DNA from: Sipunculus nudus
Lineage: Eukaryota > Annelida > Sipuncula > Golfingiida > Sipunculidae
Assembly (NCBI GenBank): GCA_026874595.1
Contig: CM049319.1
Span: forward strand, 60,210,917 to 60,274,916
DNA: 64,000 nt
Reading direction: 5' to 3'
Shown: in pieces, positions 11,741 through 22,616 of the stretch
How positions within the stretch are numbered: position 1 is the stretch's first letter
Layout: each line of letters opens with the position of its first letter
Position numbers and translations under genes: made by a program
The notes under the pieces: model-generated
The model's input: only the letters and a program-made list of their open reading frames with translations
What the model was told of the DNA's origin: nothing
Database searches by the model: none

Positions 11741-12730
11741 ATGGAAAGTTTAAATATTTCTTGTTTTAATGTACGTGGCATTATGCCAAGTACACCCTAC
11801 GTTAATCATTTACTCTCAGTAAAACATATTGCTACAGACTACAGCTGTACAGCTGTTTCGGATAAGTCACTGAACACATTAGATCCCTATAGACGGGGTA
11901 AAGGTGGAGTTGGTATTATATGGCATAAAAAGCTGAAATCAGTTATCTCACAAATCCATCTAAATGATGATATTGACAGGATTGTTGGTATTTCTGTTAA
12001 TATGCAGGACAGTTCAAAATTGTTCATCTTCAGTGTTTATATGCCTTCATCAAATTACAGCGACGAATTCTACTATGACTGGGTGCAAATTTTACATGAC
12101 ATATATAATGAATATTATACAATGGGAGATGTTTTGTTTATGGGAGAATTTAAATGCGATTTGTCTGGGTCTGCCAATCAGAATAGGTTTCAAGCATTAC
12201 ACAGGTTCATGACCAATACAGGTTTGTTTAGTCCTGGATACACAGGACCTAGAATTGGACCGAACTTCACTTTTGACCCATACCGTAATGAGAACAGTAG
12301 ATCACTTATTGACCATATTCTTATTTCGGAAACTTTTAAAGATAAAATTAGTAATGTCGAAATAAGAGATGAACCCTTGATTAATATGTCTGATCACTTA
12401 CCGGTTTGTTTAACCATGTCTTCATCATATGCAACTGATGTGTGTATATCAAATCATACCCGTCACGTCTTAAACTGGGGTAAACTTAAATCTCATGAAA
12501 TTAAAGAGCGGTATGTAAAACCTCTTGAATTTCGATTAAATTCATTGACTAAACCGTCTATTGAGTCTTGTAGTAAAAAACATTTAAATGAGTATTACTC
12601 TCAACTTGTATCGATTATTACAGGTACTGCGAAGGAATCATTACCGATCCGTCGTTTTAATCGCTACTTAAGCCTTCATGGCGCGAGGAACTTAAGCCAC
12701 TGTACGATCTCATGCGTAAATTCCGTATAG
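11741..12730 (+). pseudogene. LINE ORF2, N-terminal endonuclease part (catalytically degraded, then frameshifted)
   Basis: This is an exonuclease-endonuclease-phosphatase domain that in LINEs nicks target DNA to prime reverse transcription. Visible motifs are SCFNVRG (residue ~5), GGVGIIWHK (~54), SVYMPS (~88), LIDHIL (~189) and SDHLPV (~217). Two catalytic blocks are damaged. The stretch that should carry the catalytic Glu (a QE.WL-type motif) is missing: only ~45 residues separate the FN and GGV motifs, against about 70 expected, consistent with an in-frame loss. The usual GDFN motif reads GEFK (residues 135-138). Near 12667 the reading continues one frame back, consistent with a 1-base deletion; the frame then runs to an out-of-frame stop at 12730. 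I consider the nuclease inactive. Confidence 0.8.
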
Positions 12731-15165
12731 AATGGGTTAATGAGGGACGGCCAAGGTCACGAGATAATGACCTTTTCTCCAAATACAAAGCTACTAAAGC
12801 AGATTTCCGTCGTCGCTTGCGACAGCTACTTGCGCAGAGAGAGCGAGAAATCTTTGAAAATATAGATAAAAATTCAGACTTAGATGTAAATAAATTATGG
12901 CGTTTTGTAAAGCAGAGGCGCAGAAAAAATCGGTCAGCCACAACAACCATGGTGTTTAATGGTAAATGTTGTAGGAATACACGCGAAATTGTCGATTCAT
13001 GGGCCGATCATTTTGAAAGTCTTTACTCACAAACGGAACATGAAAATTTTGAAAGTGGCCACAAAAATAAAGTTGACAATGTAATCAAAAATATTGATAG
13101 GAATGCACAAGGAAATAATCTGCTAGACAATCAATTTACATATACAGAAATTGTAAAGTCAGTGAATGAATTGAAACTGAAAAAAGCCGCAGGTCATGAT
13201 AATTTATCTCATGAACACATTAAATACGGTGAACATGTATTGTGGGAACATATTCATCACCTGTTCAATCTTATCTGGCACCTTGAATCTGTACCACTTG
13301 AAATGACAAAGGGTTTAATTGTTACTCTTCTAAAAAACCCTCAAAAGCGGCATGATGCACCGGATAATTATAGAGGCATCACACTCCTACCTGTCTTACA
13401 TAAGGTTTTTGAACGTGTTATTTCAAATAGGATCCAGTCTTGGATATTAGATTCGGGAATTTCCTTTCCTGACGCTATGCAGTGTGCCTATCAACCTAAA
13501 CTGTCCGCAATAAACGTTTCTTTTATGCTTCAAGAATGTATTCTTTATAATATGGAGCGCAACTCCAAGGTATTCGTGGCTTATCTCGATAGTAGAAAAG
13601 CTTTTGATTCAGTATGGATTAATGGATTATTTTTCAAATTATTTAATTTTGGAGTTAATGGTAAGGCCTGGAGAGTATTGTTTAATTGTTATCAAAATAT
13701 GGAGAGTGCAGTTTTGATAGACGAAGTTAGAAGTAGATGGTTTAAAATTTGTCAGTCTGTCAGGCAAGGAGGTGTATTGTCGCCGTTTCTATATATGTTA
13801 TATCTTGACGATTTGCTTAAAGAACTTCGACAGAGTGGTTTTGGTGCACATGTAGCCGAAACTTATGTAGGATCACCGACTCAGGCCGATGATGTTTCTC
13901 TTGTGGCCATATCACCCACTGCCCTACAACGGATGCTAGATATATGTTACTCATATAGCTGTAAATGGAGGTTCTTGTACAATACCGATAAAACATCAAT
14001 CATGATATTTAATGAAAAGAGAAATAGAATAAAAAATAATTACAGGTTCCAACTTGGAAACTCTGTATTAGCGAATGTCCGCACTCAAAAACACCTTGGT
14101 GTAATTTTGCATGATCTCTTCAAACCATATGACCACACAAAAGATTCCTGTAACAAAGGCAGGGGTACGCTCCTTTCACTGGCGGGAGCTGGTGTTCGTC
14201 CAAACGGTTTAAATCCTCTTACTTGCTCCAGTCTGTATAAAGGCATGGTTATCCCACGTGCACTGTACGGGTGCGAACTGTGGCATAACTTGCGCGAGAG
14301 TGATTATGTAGCTCTGGAACGTATGCATAGATTCTGTTTAAAATCAATCCAAAATTTTCCCTCCTGGATACGTTCAGACAAAGTTATATCAATGCTAGGT
14401 ATGCCGCGGTTGCGTGCTTTCATTCATAAAAGTAAATTACTTTTCTTTCACAGATTATGCCAATTAAGTCCGCTTCATCCATGTTTTCAGATCTTCTTTT
14501 TTAAGCTGAATTGTATTTTACTGAAACAAAATTCTTTCCGTTCCGGTTATATATTTGATATTATTTTGTTGTTACAAGAATATGGTCTTTTTGACAAGGC
14601 ATTATCTTTCTTTAGAGATCTCCCTATACTTTCAAAAGCATTGTGGAAAAGTGCTGTGATTAAATCGGTTGTAGAAAAAGAAGAAACCAATTATTATAAT
14701 CGTGTATGTACTGACAGTGACTTTATAGTGTACAATAATATTATGGACGGATGTTTTCATCAGTCACTGCTATGGCAAGCCTCGAAAGAGGTCCCTCATT
14801 CTCTTGGTTTATTCAATTATGTAGCGAAAATTGTTGTAACAATAGATTGTCTTAAAGATATTGTGATTCTCTGTCCCTTTTGTGGATTTATGGTAGAGGA
14901 AATTTACAGTCACGCCGTTCTTGGTTGTTACAGCACCGCTGCAGACAGAGATGAATTCTTTGACTTTATAACTGATACTTTTAATGTGGAAATCAGTGCT
15001 TATTTCAATAATATCACGGATGACGAAATGTTCTCACATATGTTAGGTAGACCTGTATGTGAATTTGCACAAGAACAAAATATTGTGTTTTTGTATGAAT
15101 CTGTAAAACTAATTTTCCATGCGAAGGACACAATAGAATGTCTACAACATATGAAACTTGTTTAA
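12667..15165 (+). CDS. LINE ORF2, reverse transcriptase part
   Basis: This frame continues ORF2 after the frameshift. It stays open from about 12667, with its first ATG at 12712 (817 codons from there). It is an RNA-directed DNA polymerase that copies element RNA at the target. Motifs, counted from the ATG at 12712, are a NYRGITLLPVLHKVFERV block (~219-236), VAYLDSRKAFDSVW with the first catalytic Asp at 293, RQGGVLSPFLY (~349), QADD with the catalytic Asp pair at 393-394, and KHLGVIL (~461). A thumb and linker region includes RALYGCELW. The C-terminal zinc-knuckle-like CPFC...H...C is at about 721-738. No internal stop occurs after the frameshift, so the polymerase is structurally complete but lacks an in-frame start shared with the endonuclease. 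QADD in place of YADD may be normal for this lineage. Confidence 0.88.
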   Translation, partial: LKPSWREELKPLYDLMRKFRIEWVNEGRPRSRDNDLFSKYKATKADFRRRLRQLLAQREREIFENIDKNSDLDVNKLWRFVKQRRRKNRSATTTMVFNGKCCRNTREIVDSWADHFESLYSQTEHENFESGHKNKVDNVIKNIDRNAQGNNLLDNQFTYTEIVKSVNELKLKKAAGHDNLSHEHIKYGEHVLWEHIHHLFNLIWHLESVPLEMTKGLIVTLLKNPQKRHDAPDNYRGITLLPVLHKVFERVISNRIQSWILDSGISFPDAMQCAYQPKLSAINVSFMLQECILYNMERNSKVFVAYLDSRKAFDSVWINGLFFKLFNFGVNGKAWRVLFNCYQNMESAVLIDEVRSRWFKICQSVRQGGVLSPFLYMLYLDDLLKELRQSGFGAHVAETYVGSPTQADDVSLVAISPTALQRMLDICYSYSCKWRFLYNTDKTSIMIFNEKRNRIKNNYRFQLGNSVLANVRTQKHLGVILHDLFKPYDHTKDSCNKGRGTLLSLAGAGVRPNGLNPLTCSSLYKGMVIPRALYGCELWHNLRESDYVALERMHRFCLKSIQNFPSWIRSDKVISMLGMPRLRAFIHKSKLLFFHRLCQLSPLHPCFQIFFFKLNCILLKQNSFRSGYIFDIILLLQEYGLFDKALSFFRDLPILSKALWKSAVIKSVVEKEETNYYNRVCTDSDFIVYNNIMDGCFHQSLLWQASKEVPHSLGLFNYVAKIVVTIDCLKDIVILCPFCGFMVEEIYSHAVLGCYSTAADRDEFFDFITDTFNVEISAYFNNITDDEMFSHMLGRPVCEFAQEQNIVFLYESVKLIFHAKDTIECLQHMKLV

Positions 15166-15389
15166 TTGGAAGGTTTTTATACCTTGGAATTCATTAGAAC
15201 GTATGTGTAAACAAAAAAGTGTGTATGTAACAAAGTGCATTTATCAGGGAAGGTTGCACATGTATTATTATATATATATGTGTATTTTTTGTGATATTGT
15301 ATTGAACTTTCATCTAATGTTATATCATTGTAAATTGTTGATTCTCCGCTCAGTGGAGGAAATAAAGGTTACAACAATAAAGGTTACAA
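15166..15389 (+). other. LINE 3' UTR with tandem 15-mer tail
   Basis: The ~220-bp untranslated tail ends in two perfect units of AATAAAGGTTACAAC (15360-15389). The right flank begins immediately after it, at 15390. Short tandem units instead of poly-A are typical of CR1/L2-like 3' ends and serve as the reverse-transcription start. The target sequence that follows ('aatgactgtaac') resembles the tail unit. Confidence 0.75.
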
Positions 15390-15669
15390 CAATGACTGTA
15401 ACATGAGCACATCAATATTTGGTGGGCCTGTGAATCCTCAATTCTGCAGGCTTGTATGTTTATCTCCAAACAAATTTCAAACCCTGACCAAAACCTGAGC
15501 TTACATGATCAAAAATGAAATCAATATATATTTAAATTTGAGGAGCATGCAATTCTCCACTTTACTTAAAAACTGCAACAACATGCAAGTGAACTGAAAT
15601 ACAGCCATAATCTGGATCAAGTTTAACTATCTCCCTTGTGGAAAAGCCATAAATATTTTTTAGAAGTTA

Positions 15670-15984
15670 GGCCAAAAAAAATAAAAGGTATGGTTCTCAG
15701 GCACTCCCCTCATCAAAAACTTTTATTTTGATTTTCAATAGAAACTTACCATTTTTGAGCTGCAGCCGCTCAGACATTTCTTTCAAGAAGATAAATTCAT
15801 ACAATTTCCTTTGTTATTTAGTGCTATTACTTGTTTAGCAAAATAAACCTGTTATTAGCATGCTTTTCCCTCATCATTTGACATTTTCATTGAAACATAC
15901 CAAAAATTAAAATTAAAAACTGCCCGCCCGCATTGATTTCTGAAAAAAAGTGCCTGAGAACCATACCTTTTTTTATTTTTGGCC
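15670..15984. mobile_element. PIF/Harbinger-like MITE, copy 3 (duplicate of copy 1)
   Basis: This is identical in position within the repeat, and nearly identical in sequence, to 7541-7855. It arose by the flank duplication and not by a separate insertion. TTA flanks are retained. Confidence 0.8.
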
Positions 15985-16607
15985 TTACTTCAAAATTTAA
16001 CAACAAAAAAATTATGAAGCAAATCCTTTTCGTGTTGAATCTCCAGTTTGTCACTTTACTGTATCTAAAATGTGCTGGCTGACACTGACAGTGATTAAGA
16101 TAAATGAGACAGACTATACACAATATCCTCAATTTTGATAGTCTAGAAAACATCTGTGCAGAAATTTAAAACCAAGAGTGATACAGATGGCTCTATCATG
16201 TGGAAAATTTTATTTATTAATACAACCAGGTGATGACAGATATAAAATATTAACTTCAGGTACATTTGGTTGCCATGCACATGGTTGCTATGGATATCAA
16301 CTACCCATGAACCCTTGCTGCCCACTGCATTATGTCATGAACACGTGTCATTCCAGGATACATGGGAGGTTGATGCATAGGACCTGACTCCTACATGCAA
16401 ATATACATTGTCAGATAAATGCTATTGTTAATATCTATTGTTATAAATGAACACCTTCTACCATAAATAAACTCTGATTTTGTTACAAATAAACAACTTC
16501 CATTGTTTTTATCATTAATGATATCTTAATGATAAAAATATAGCTGCTGATTTTATTTGCATATTCTGAAAAAACCTTTACAAGACAGCTCATCATAACA
16601 GGGGTAA

Positions 16608-16943
16608 GGCCAAAAAAAATTAAAGGTATGGTTCTCAGGCACCGCCCGCATCAATTTTAAACCCCCGCATCAAAAATTTTTATTTTGATTTTCAATAAAA
16701 ACTTCCCAATTTAGAGCTGCTGCCGCTCCGACATTTCTTTCAAGCAGATAAAACCATACAGTTTCCTTTGTTTTGTAGTGCTTTTACTTATTTAGCAAAA
16801 TAAAACTGTTATTTCCATGCTTTTCCCTTATCATTTGACATTTTTATCGAAACATACCAAAAAAAATTTAAAATAAAAAAAGCGCCCGCCCGCATTGATT
16901 TCTGAAAAGTGCCTGAGAACCATACCTTTTTTTTATTTTGGCC
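16608..16943. mobile_element. PIF/Harbinger-like MITE, copy 4 (duplicate of copy 2)
   Basis: This corresponds to 8479-8817, with a 3-bp deletion in an A run near 16905. TAA flanks are retained. Confidence 0.8.
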
Positions 16944-17564
16944 TAAGCAAAAATACTATTCAGTGAAAATCTGATGAATTATATTTTTTGTCCAGATTTA
17001 ACTGAAAAACTGCCAATAACTAAAATGGCAAACAGGCAATAATTCAGGTATTCATATATTATGGAGTGATATTTTTAGGCATTATCAATATTTCCTTTCA
17101 TGCGGCCTCATTTTGTGCCAGAACAAATGGACAGAATTCTCCCTTTAACTGGACTGAAGCAATAAAACTATATTTTGAGAAAACGTTATATTTGTCTGTA
17201 CACCCACGGCTCAGGTGGTTCATCAGGAGGAACATAAACAGGCTCCGGTGGTACAGGAGATACACCATTCACCAGAAAACAAAAAATCTGAAGACTTATT
17301 ACGGTATACTTGACTTGCAGCATTTAGATTATTGTAATAATCTTCTAAAATATGTGGGTCCAGTAACCTTGACCTCTGACCAGGTAACCTCAAAATCTAC
17401 AGATTTCTTCCCCTTTGGGCAAGTAAGCAATGTGTGAAAGATTGAAAGTTTGGGATGAAAAGTTTGATTTACATTGCATCCACAATCATTTTATAGACAT
17501 GGCTCCTGTGACCTTCACCTTTGACCTCTGGACCCTGAAAATCAAAATGTTTCTTACTTAAGTG

Positions 17565-17923
17565 CATTCACTACCCTTCAGCCTTTTGAAATTAGTTTGG
17601 CAAAGTCGAAACAAAAGGCCTCACTCACACCTCATGGGGGGTCTTCCAGGGCTGGCCAAAACACAGAATGTGAAACGGGGGCTAAATAAAATTTAACAAA
17701 TTGCATATGTTGAAAAACGTTTATTGCTATAAAAACTGTAACATCATCATTCAAAAGTTATGACACACTATGATGTCTTTATTCTGTTCCGTTCCATAAA
17801 TTAGGCCCCTGTTCTGTGTCCCATGTTCCGTTCCGTGTTTTAGGCCATACCCTAAAGAGGTGTGAGTGAGGCCTTTTGTTTTGACTTGCCGAACTGATTT
17901 CAATAGGCCAAGGGTAGTGAATG
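17565..17923. mobile_element. TIR transposon (~359 bp, ~69-bp arms, 9-bp target duplication)
   Basis: The left arm 17565-17633 ('cattcactaccc' to 'cactcacacctc') is the imperfect inverse of 17857-17923 ('gaggtgtgagtg' to 'gggtagtgaatg'), with a ~223-bp spacer. ACTTAAGTG lies on both sides (17556-17564 and 17924-17932). The ~145-bp repeat into which it is inserted shows the empty-site form at about 18210 ('ttcttactttagtg'), which supports the 9-bp duplication. A duplication of 8-10 bp with long TIRs suggests a Mutator-, hAT- or P-like family. The 2.24-kb direct repeat ends 3 bp before the left arm ends. Confidence 0.75.
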
Positions 17924-17932
17924 ACTTAAGTG

Positions 17933-18600
17933 GTGGGTCTTTAATAAATCAAGTTTGAAGCTAATCTGTCTAGCCAAAGCAGAATTATCATCCATAAACT
18001 AGTTTGTGAATGAGTGGGCCCTGTGACCTTGACCTTTGACACAAAATCGAAAAGAATCTTCCCCTATTGGCAGGTGAGTAATATCTTGAAGATGGAAGTT
18101 TGTGATGAAAAGTTTGGCTTGAAATGCATATGAACACTTTTCTTTTAAAGAAATAGGTTGTGTGACCTTGACCTTTGACCTCTGGACCCTTAAATGGACA
18201 GGGTTCTTACTTTAGTGTTATGAGCCATATATAAATTAAGTTTGAAACCAATATGTCAGACTAAACTGGAGTTATCATCTGGAAACTAATTTGTAAACAG
18301 ATGGCCCCTGTGACCTTGAACTTTGACCTTGTGACCCTAAATTCATTTATGCCCTCCCTAGACTGGCAAGTCAGCTAAATGTGCAAGATGGAAAGTTTGG
18401 GATGAAAAGCTTGGCCTTAAATGCAGCCAAAATCTTTAAAAATAAGTGAGTCCTGTGACCTTGACCTTTGATCTCATGACCCAAAAATCATACAGAATCA
18501 TTCTTTAGTGGTTGGCCATGTGTAAATTATGTTTGAAATCCAAACATCAATCCAACCTGGAGTTATCATCTTGAAACAAATTTGTGTGGATGGACGGACA
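17933..18600 (+). repeat. Degenerate tandem repeat, ~145-bp period
   Basis: The phrase 'tgtgaccttgacctttgacc' and its neighbours ('gatgaaaagtttgg', 'aaattaagtttgaa') recur. The 'ccttgacc' word lies at 18027, 18166, 18314 and 18459, giving spacings of 139, 148 and 145. Two further units lie at 17367 and 17512, before the TIR insertion. It ends in a (CAGA)n-like run at 18593-18620. I have seen similar phrases in many mollusc genomes; this is from memory and was not checked. Confidence 0.7.
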
Positions 18601-18770
18601 GACAGACAGACAGACAGACAGGGTGATAACTATAGGGCATCCACTTGTGATCAATAAACACACAAGGTTTTGGGATACTAGTTGAAATCATAGTTGAGAA
18701 ACTGACCTGATTGTTGTTATTTATAGTAAATAAAATAGAAAAATATTCGTAAAAATAAGAAAAAAATATA

Positions 18771-19170
18771 GGTGGCGCCACCACTTTTAAGGGAACTGAC
18801 AAAACTAGTCATGGTCAATATCCATGGCAAGTTTCATGACAATCCGTTTATCAATTATCAAGATATTGGAGGTTTTGCATCAAATTTTTGATTATTCGGC
18901 GGGGGGGGGGGGGGGGCGTATTTACAAGCCAAGGAGCTTGGAGGATATAGGTTGCAGTGACCTAATTTCAGGTTTCAAAGGAGATTTTTTATTAACCTCC
19001 CTGGATGGTCACTTTGAAGTTTCTAGGACCAGCAGTTATGATCTGTGCCCTGCTAACGGACGACCGGACGGCCAGATGACCGGATGGCCGGAGGGCTAGA
19101 TAGCCGGACAGATGACGAACAAGCGCCATTCCTATACCTCAGTTGACTTACCGTCAGCTGAGCTAAAAAT
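18771..19170 (+). repeat. Dispersed element with palindrome head and GGACGG / CAGCTGAGCTAAA tail
   Basis: The segment begins at the palindrome GGTGGCGCCACC (18771-18782) and contains a 16-base G run (18901-18916). It passes through a CGGACGG-rich block and ends 'cagctgagctaaaaatgg'. The same tail occurs at 45110-45210 and, inverted, at 57361-57480. It is a non-coding dispersed family of unknown class. Confidence 0.55.
18901..18916. repeat. Poly-G tract (16)
   Basis: This is one of several long G/C homopolymers in the window. The others are 19640-19657, 37751-37762, 41947-41961, 50906-50918, 54629-54649, 58218-58236 and 59594-59615. Confidence 0.95.
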
Positions 19171-22100
19171 GGTATTTAAAGAGGCTTTAATACAGACTGT
19201 AAAAGCCAGTACATTTTTTTCCATAACATTCACATAAAGGAGGCAAAAAACCCCTAACTGAATCACTGAAATGAGTAATGTTATATTTGTATGAAAATGT
19301 GACATTTACTGGTTCTGAAACATCAAAGCAGCTATTGACAACTTTATGTATTGGTTTGCAATATGAATACATTGGAAGGTTGCTATTTATCTTGGTTGAT
19401 AGGGCTTCTGTTTGCAGATCAGGGACTTTTTTCCCGCTAGACTTGACATATGCCTTCCATGGTGGTTTAGTTAGTGTTCATGAGAACCCAGGCATGATGA
19501 GGGAGTTTGAACTGCTCCCAGTTCTGTCATTATGGGATTGCTGAGGTAAACAGCCCCTGACAGACTGTTTACTCTTATGTATAACAAGGGATACTCCTAA
19601 CATGCTCTACATTTCTAATCCTCTCTCCTATTTTTTTAACCCCCCCCCCCCCCCCCCTTCCCATTAAGTCAGTGTTATGTTCACATATACGGGAATGTTT
19701 GATTGGGGGGAGTCTGGACCCCCTTTTCCATCTTTTTTAAGATTTTCATTTTTGTGGCCTTAAACCATCCCCTTTTGGAACTGATGACCTTTATTTTGAG
19801 GTTTTGTCTTTAGTCCTCCGGGGTTTGACCCCTCCTTTTTCTAGATTCTGGGTCCGCCCCTGATATTTTGGTTAATATGCTTGCAATCATGAAGGATGTA
19901 TGTCAATATGCTAAGCTTAAATTGGGTGATCAATTAAATTAATTATGAATCAGTTTGTTGAATACCATGTCTGGCATCAATGATGCCATAGATGAGACTT
20001 AACTGTTGAAATTTCAGTGTCTTCATAACTTGACTGCCATAAATGGGGCTGATACACTGTAAAATATAGACTGATTTCTCATATTTTAAAATAATTCTGT
20101 TTCTTAAATAATGTGTAAAGTAGATGTTTATTTCCCTTGTTGAAAATAAGGTCAATAAATCTTCTATCTTTTATTACCATTTTCACCCTCGAACTGTAAC
20201 AACCAGTCATAAAAACTTTCCTTGCAAAAATAGGTGGGCATGTGGGGACGAAACGGACTATAATACAGATATCAGACAGAGTTTGTATGTCCATTATAAT
20301 ATGTGTTTTATATTAAAAACTACACAAGACATGCATTGTCATGAATGCAATGGGAAGGATTTGTCATATTAATTTCCTTTGTAAACTGAAAAGTTACCAG
20401 ACAAACGGTCGCAAGTTTTATTTCCTCTTTCCAAGGAAGCATTTTATTGTTTTCATGAAAAAACAGCAGAACCTAGAATATATCTGAATGGTTTGGGGGA
20501 CATAAAATTTTATTCAGATAATTGAGGTTATGGATATGCAAGGTCAGACATTTTTCAAGAAATATACTGCTAATACATTGGGCACATATGTGTCAATGTT
20601 TCATTAATATGTCAATCCTGGCATACAGCAACATGTCTCATCAGGTCATTTTAATCTTCATTAATCCTATTTTCCTTTCAAAAGAAGCGAAATATTAAAT
20701 AGAGATAAATTTTGGTTTCTTACTTCAAATTTGGAAAAACAAATTTTCCGAATAAAGAGAGACAGAAATTCGAAGCTCTTCTGTAAATAAATTTTCAGAT
20801 AATTTTCATTTTCCACGACATAATTTCTGCTTGCTTACAAGTGAGTAAAAATTTGACATTTAAAGTTCTTTTGGAGGACAAGTTTTACATTACCCACAGA
20901 ATTCAATATATTCAAACATTTTAACTGAACCAGTCAAAGATTGGTTCAAACCATACTATTACATTGTAAGAATGTATAAAAAAAAAAAATTTCAGGTCTA
21001 CTTGTTTACCTGCGAGGGCAGTGATATTTTTGCTCAACTGACCCCTGAGGAAAGTGCTACTTTTCTGTCAATGTCGATCCCTGACTACATCATATATATA
21101 GTCTTTTTCTTCCCATATACGATCCATCACATGACGAGAAAATTTACTGCGCCATCATGAGATTAATTACTGAGATTTATCACACCTATTCAATTCTTCT
21201 CCAAGTCACATCAAAGGCTCATAGAGTTGAATTATTACATAATAAATTCCCTCCAGGTTCTATTATGATGTTCACATAAATCACAGACAAATATGTTACC
21301 AATTCATTTTATTCTATTAAATTCAGGCCTATGTACAAATTCATTAGGTTTGAAGTACTGAGTGAGTAATAGTAAACATGTATTTATCACTAAAATGGAA
21401 TCATGCATATTTAGCACTATAAAGAGTTAATGTTATTTTACCAGCCCTGAATGTGGAATTCTATCCAAGTAAGGTGCCCTGGAATGTTGTGTCACCCAGT
21501 CCAGGGCTTAACTTTTAATTATTAACCACTTGCCCGAGCAAAAATAAGCTCCAGACGATGGATTGGGGCATCTAAAAGAAATAATTTTTTTTTGGTTAAG
21601 CTTTAGTAAAAATGAAGTGTGTCATACTGTTATTATTAAATTAATATTTCTCATAATAATTAATATCAATATAGTTTTGAGAACCTAAATGGATAAATCC
21701 TTTGAAATAATAATGTAAATGAGTAAAATATCATTTACAAATTGGACAAATTCAGCAGCTTGTCCCAGCAGTAATTCTATTGACCTCTGGCAAGTAAGGG
21801 CATATTAAAGTGGAGCACTGTTACACATCTAGAGCTTTTAGTAGATTACGACCATCTCCTCAAAGGCCGACCCTGGCATCAGCTCCATTTATGGTAACTT
21901 TCCCTTTATATATTGCTGCACATTTTGTCTCATATTTCTCATGACTAAGACTTGAGGAATCTATTACAATAACAGTGTAGTTATGGAAAGGGTATAGAGC
22001 AGTTGGTGTCTCTTTTTATACCTTTTTACATCAATAAAACCCATATCTTGCTGTTGGGTGCAACTAAGTTTGGTAGTTAATTTCAGACAAAGATTTAGTG

Positions 22101-22616
22101 AGAAGCTTTGGCTTGGTTTTCTACACAAATCTTGTAATTGAATCAACCAAGCTGTAAACATTAGAATTTAAATCAGTTCTCATATGGCTAGTGGTGAAAA
22201 GTCCAAGTAAAAGGTAATAGAGACAATTTTCAAACTTTCTAATAAACTTAAATGTATTCCCACTGCCTTACACTTTTCCCTTTAATATTAGCTGGTTTAA
22301 TAAATTATGTGTTCAACTAGATTATTATAATTTTGAAGGGTCAGTTGCAATGTAAAGCTGGGGCATAAATGTAATAAAGTATCACCTTCCAAAAAATTTA
22401 ACTATTTGACTCACTTACAAACTTAGGAAAACACAGTTAACAAAACTTCAATACCCTTGATGAAAGCTTATATTATTCACATGGGTTTACAGGAGTAAGC
22501 AAACAGCTTTAGAAGGATATTTTGCTAGATCCAGGTACCATAATCCCTGAGGAGACCATATATTTCAAGAACATTTAACATGCCTGGTAATGTGGTATGT
22601 GAATAGGTCCCATTAG
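19171..22616. other. Intergenic, no gene seen
   Basis: The DNA is AT-rich with an 18-base C run at 19640-19657. Open frames are under 92 codons, overlap on both strands and show no domain. Confidence 0.6.

Larger units (their letters stand above)
9505..15389 (+). mobile_element. Non-LTR retrotransposon (LINE), near full length
   Basis: The element carries a ~355-bp 5' leader, ORF1 (9860-11686), a 54-bp spacer and ORF2 (11741-15165, endonuclease then reverse transcriptase, broken by a frameshift near 12667). A ~220-bp 3' UTR ends in two copies of the 15-mer AATAAAGGTTACAAC. There is no poly-A tail, tRNA primer site, protease, integrase or LTR. The apurinic-type endonuclease, the reverse transcriptase and the C-terminal CPxC...H...C zinc knuckle place it in the broad CR1/L2/Jockey-like group; the exact clade is not determined. 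The 5' end is defined only by where flanking homology stops. Confidence 0.9.
15390..17630 (+). repeat. Right 2.24-kb direct repeat flanking the LINE
   Basis: This is the second copy of 7261-9504. Identity to the left copy is ~99%. About 4 substitutions and a 3-bp deletion fall in the first ~1.7 kb, and about 13 substitutions fall in the last ~490 bp. At 17630 the sequence continues without interruption into the rest of a TIR transposon (17565-17923), so this copy joins the original right flank. Confidence 0.95.

Noticed and set aside
12640-12730. Programmed -1 frameshift between endonuclease and reverse transcriptase
   Set aside because: The overlap (TAC TTA AGC) is not a standard slippery heptamer, and LINE ORF2 is normally one frame. 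A one-base deletion is simpler.
13882-13893. QADD instead of YADD as an inactivating change in the reverse transcriptase
   Set aside because: Both catalytic Asp residues remain. From memory, Gln at this position occurs in related invertebrate elements, so I did not count it as damage.
7261-17630. Reading the 2.24-kb direct repeats as LTRs of an LTR retrotransposon
   Set aside because: They do not begin TG or end CA, no primer-binding site or polypurine tract is seen, and the internal proteins are a non-LTR endonuclease and reverse transcriptase without protease or integrase. They also contain MITEs and the end of another transposon.
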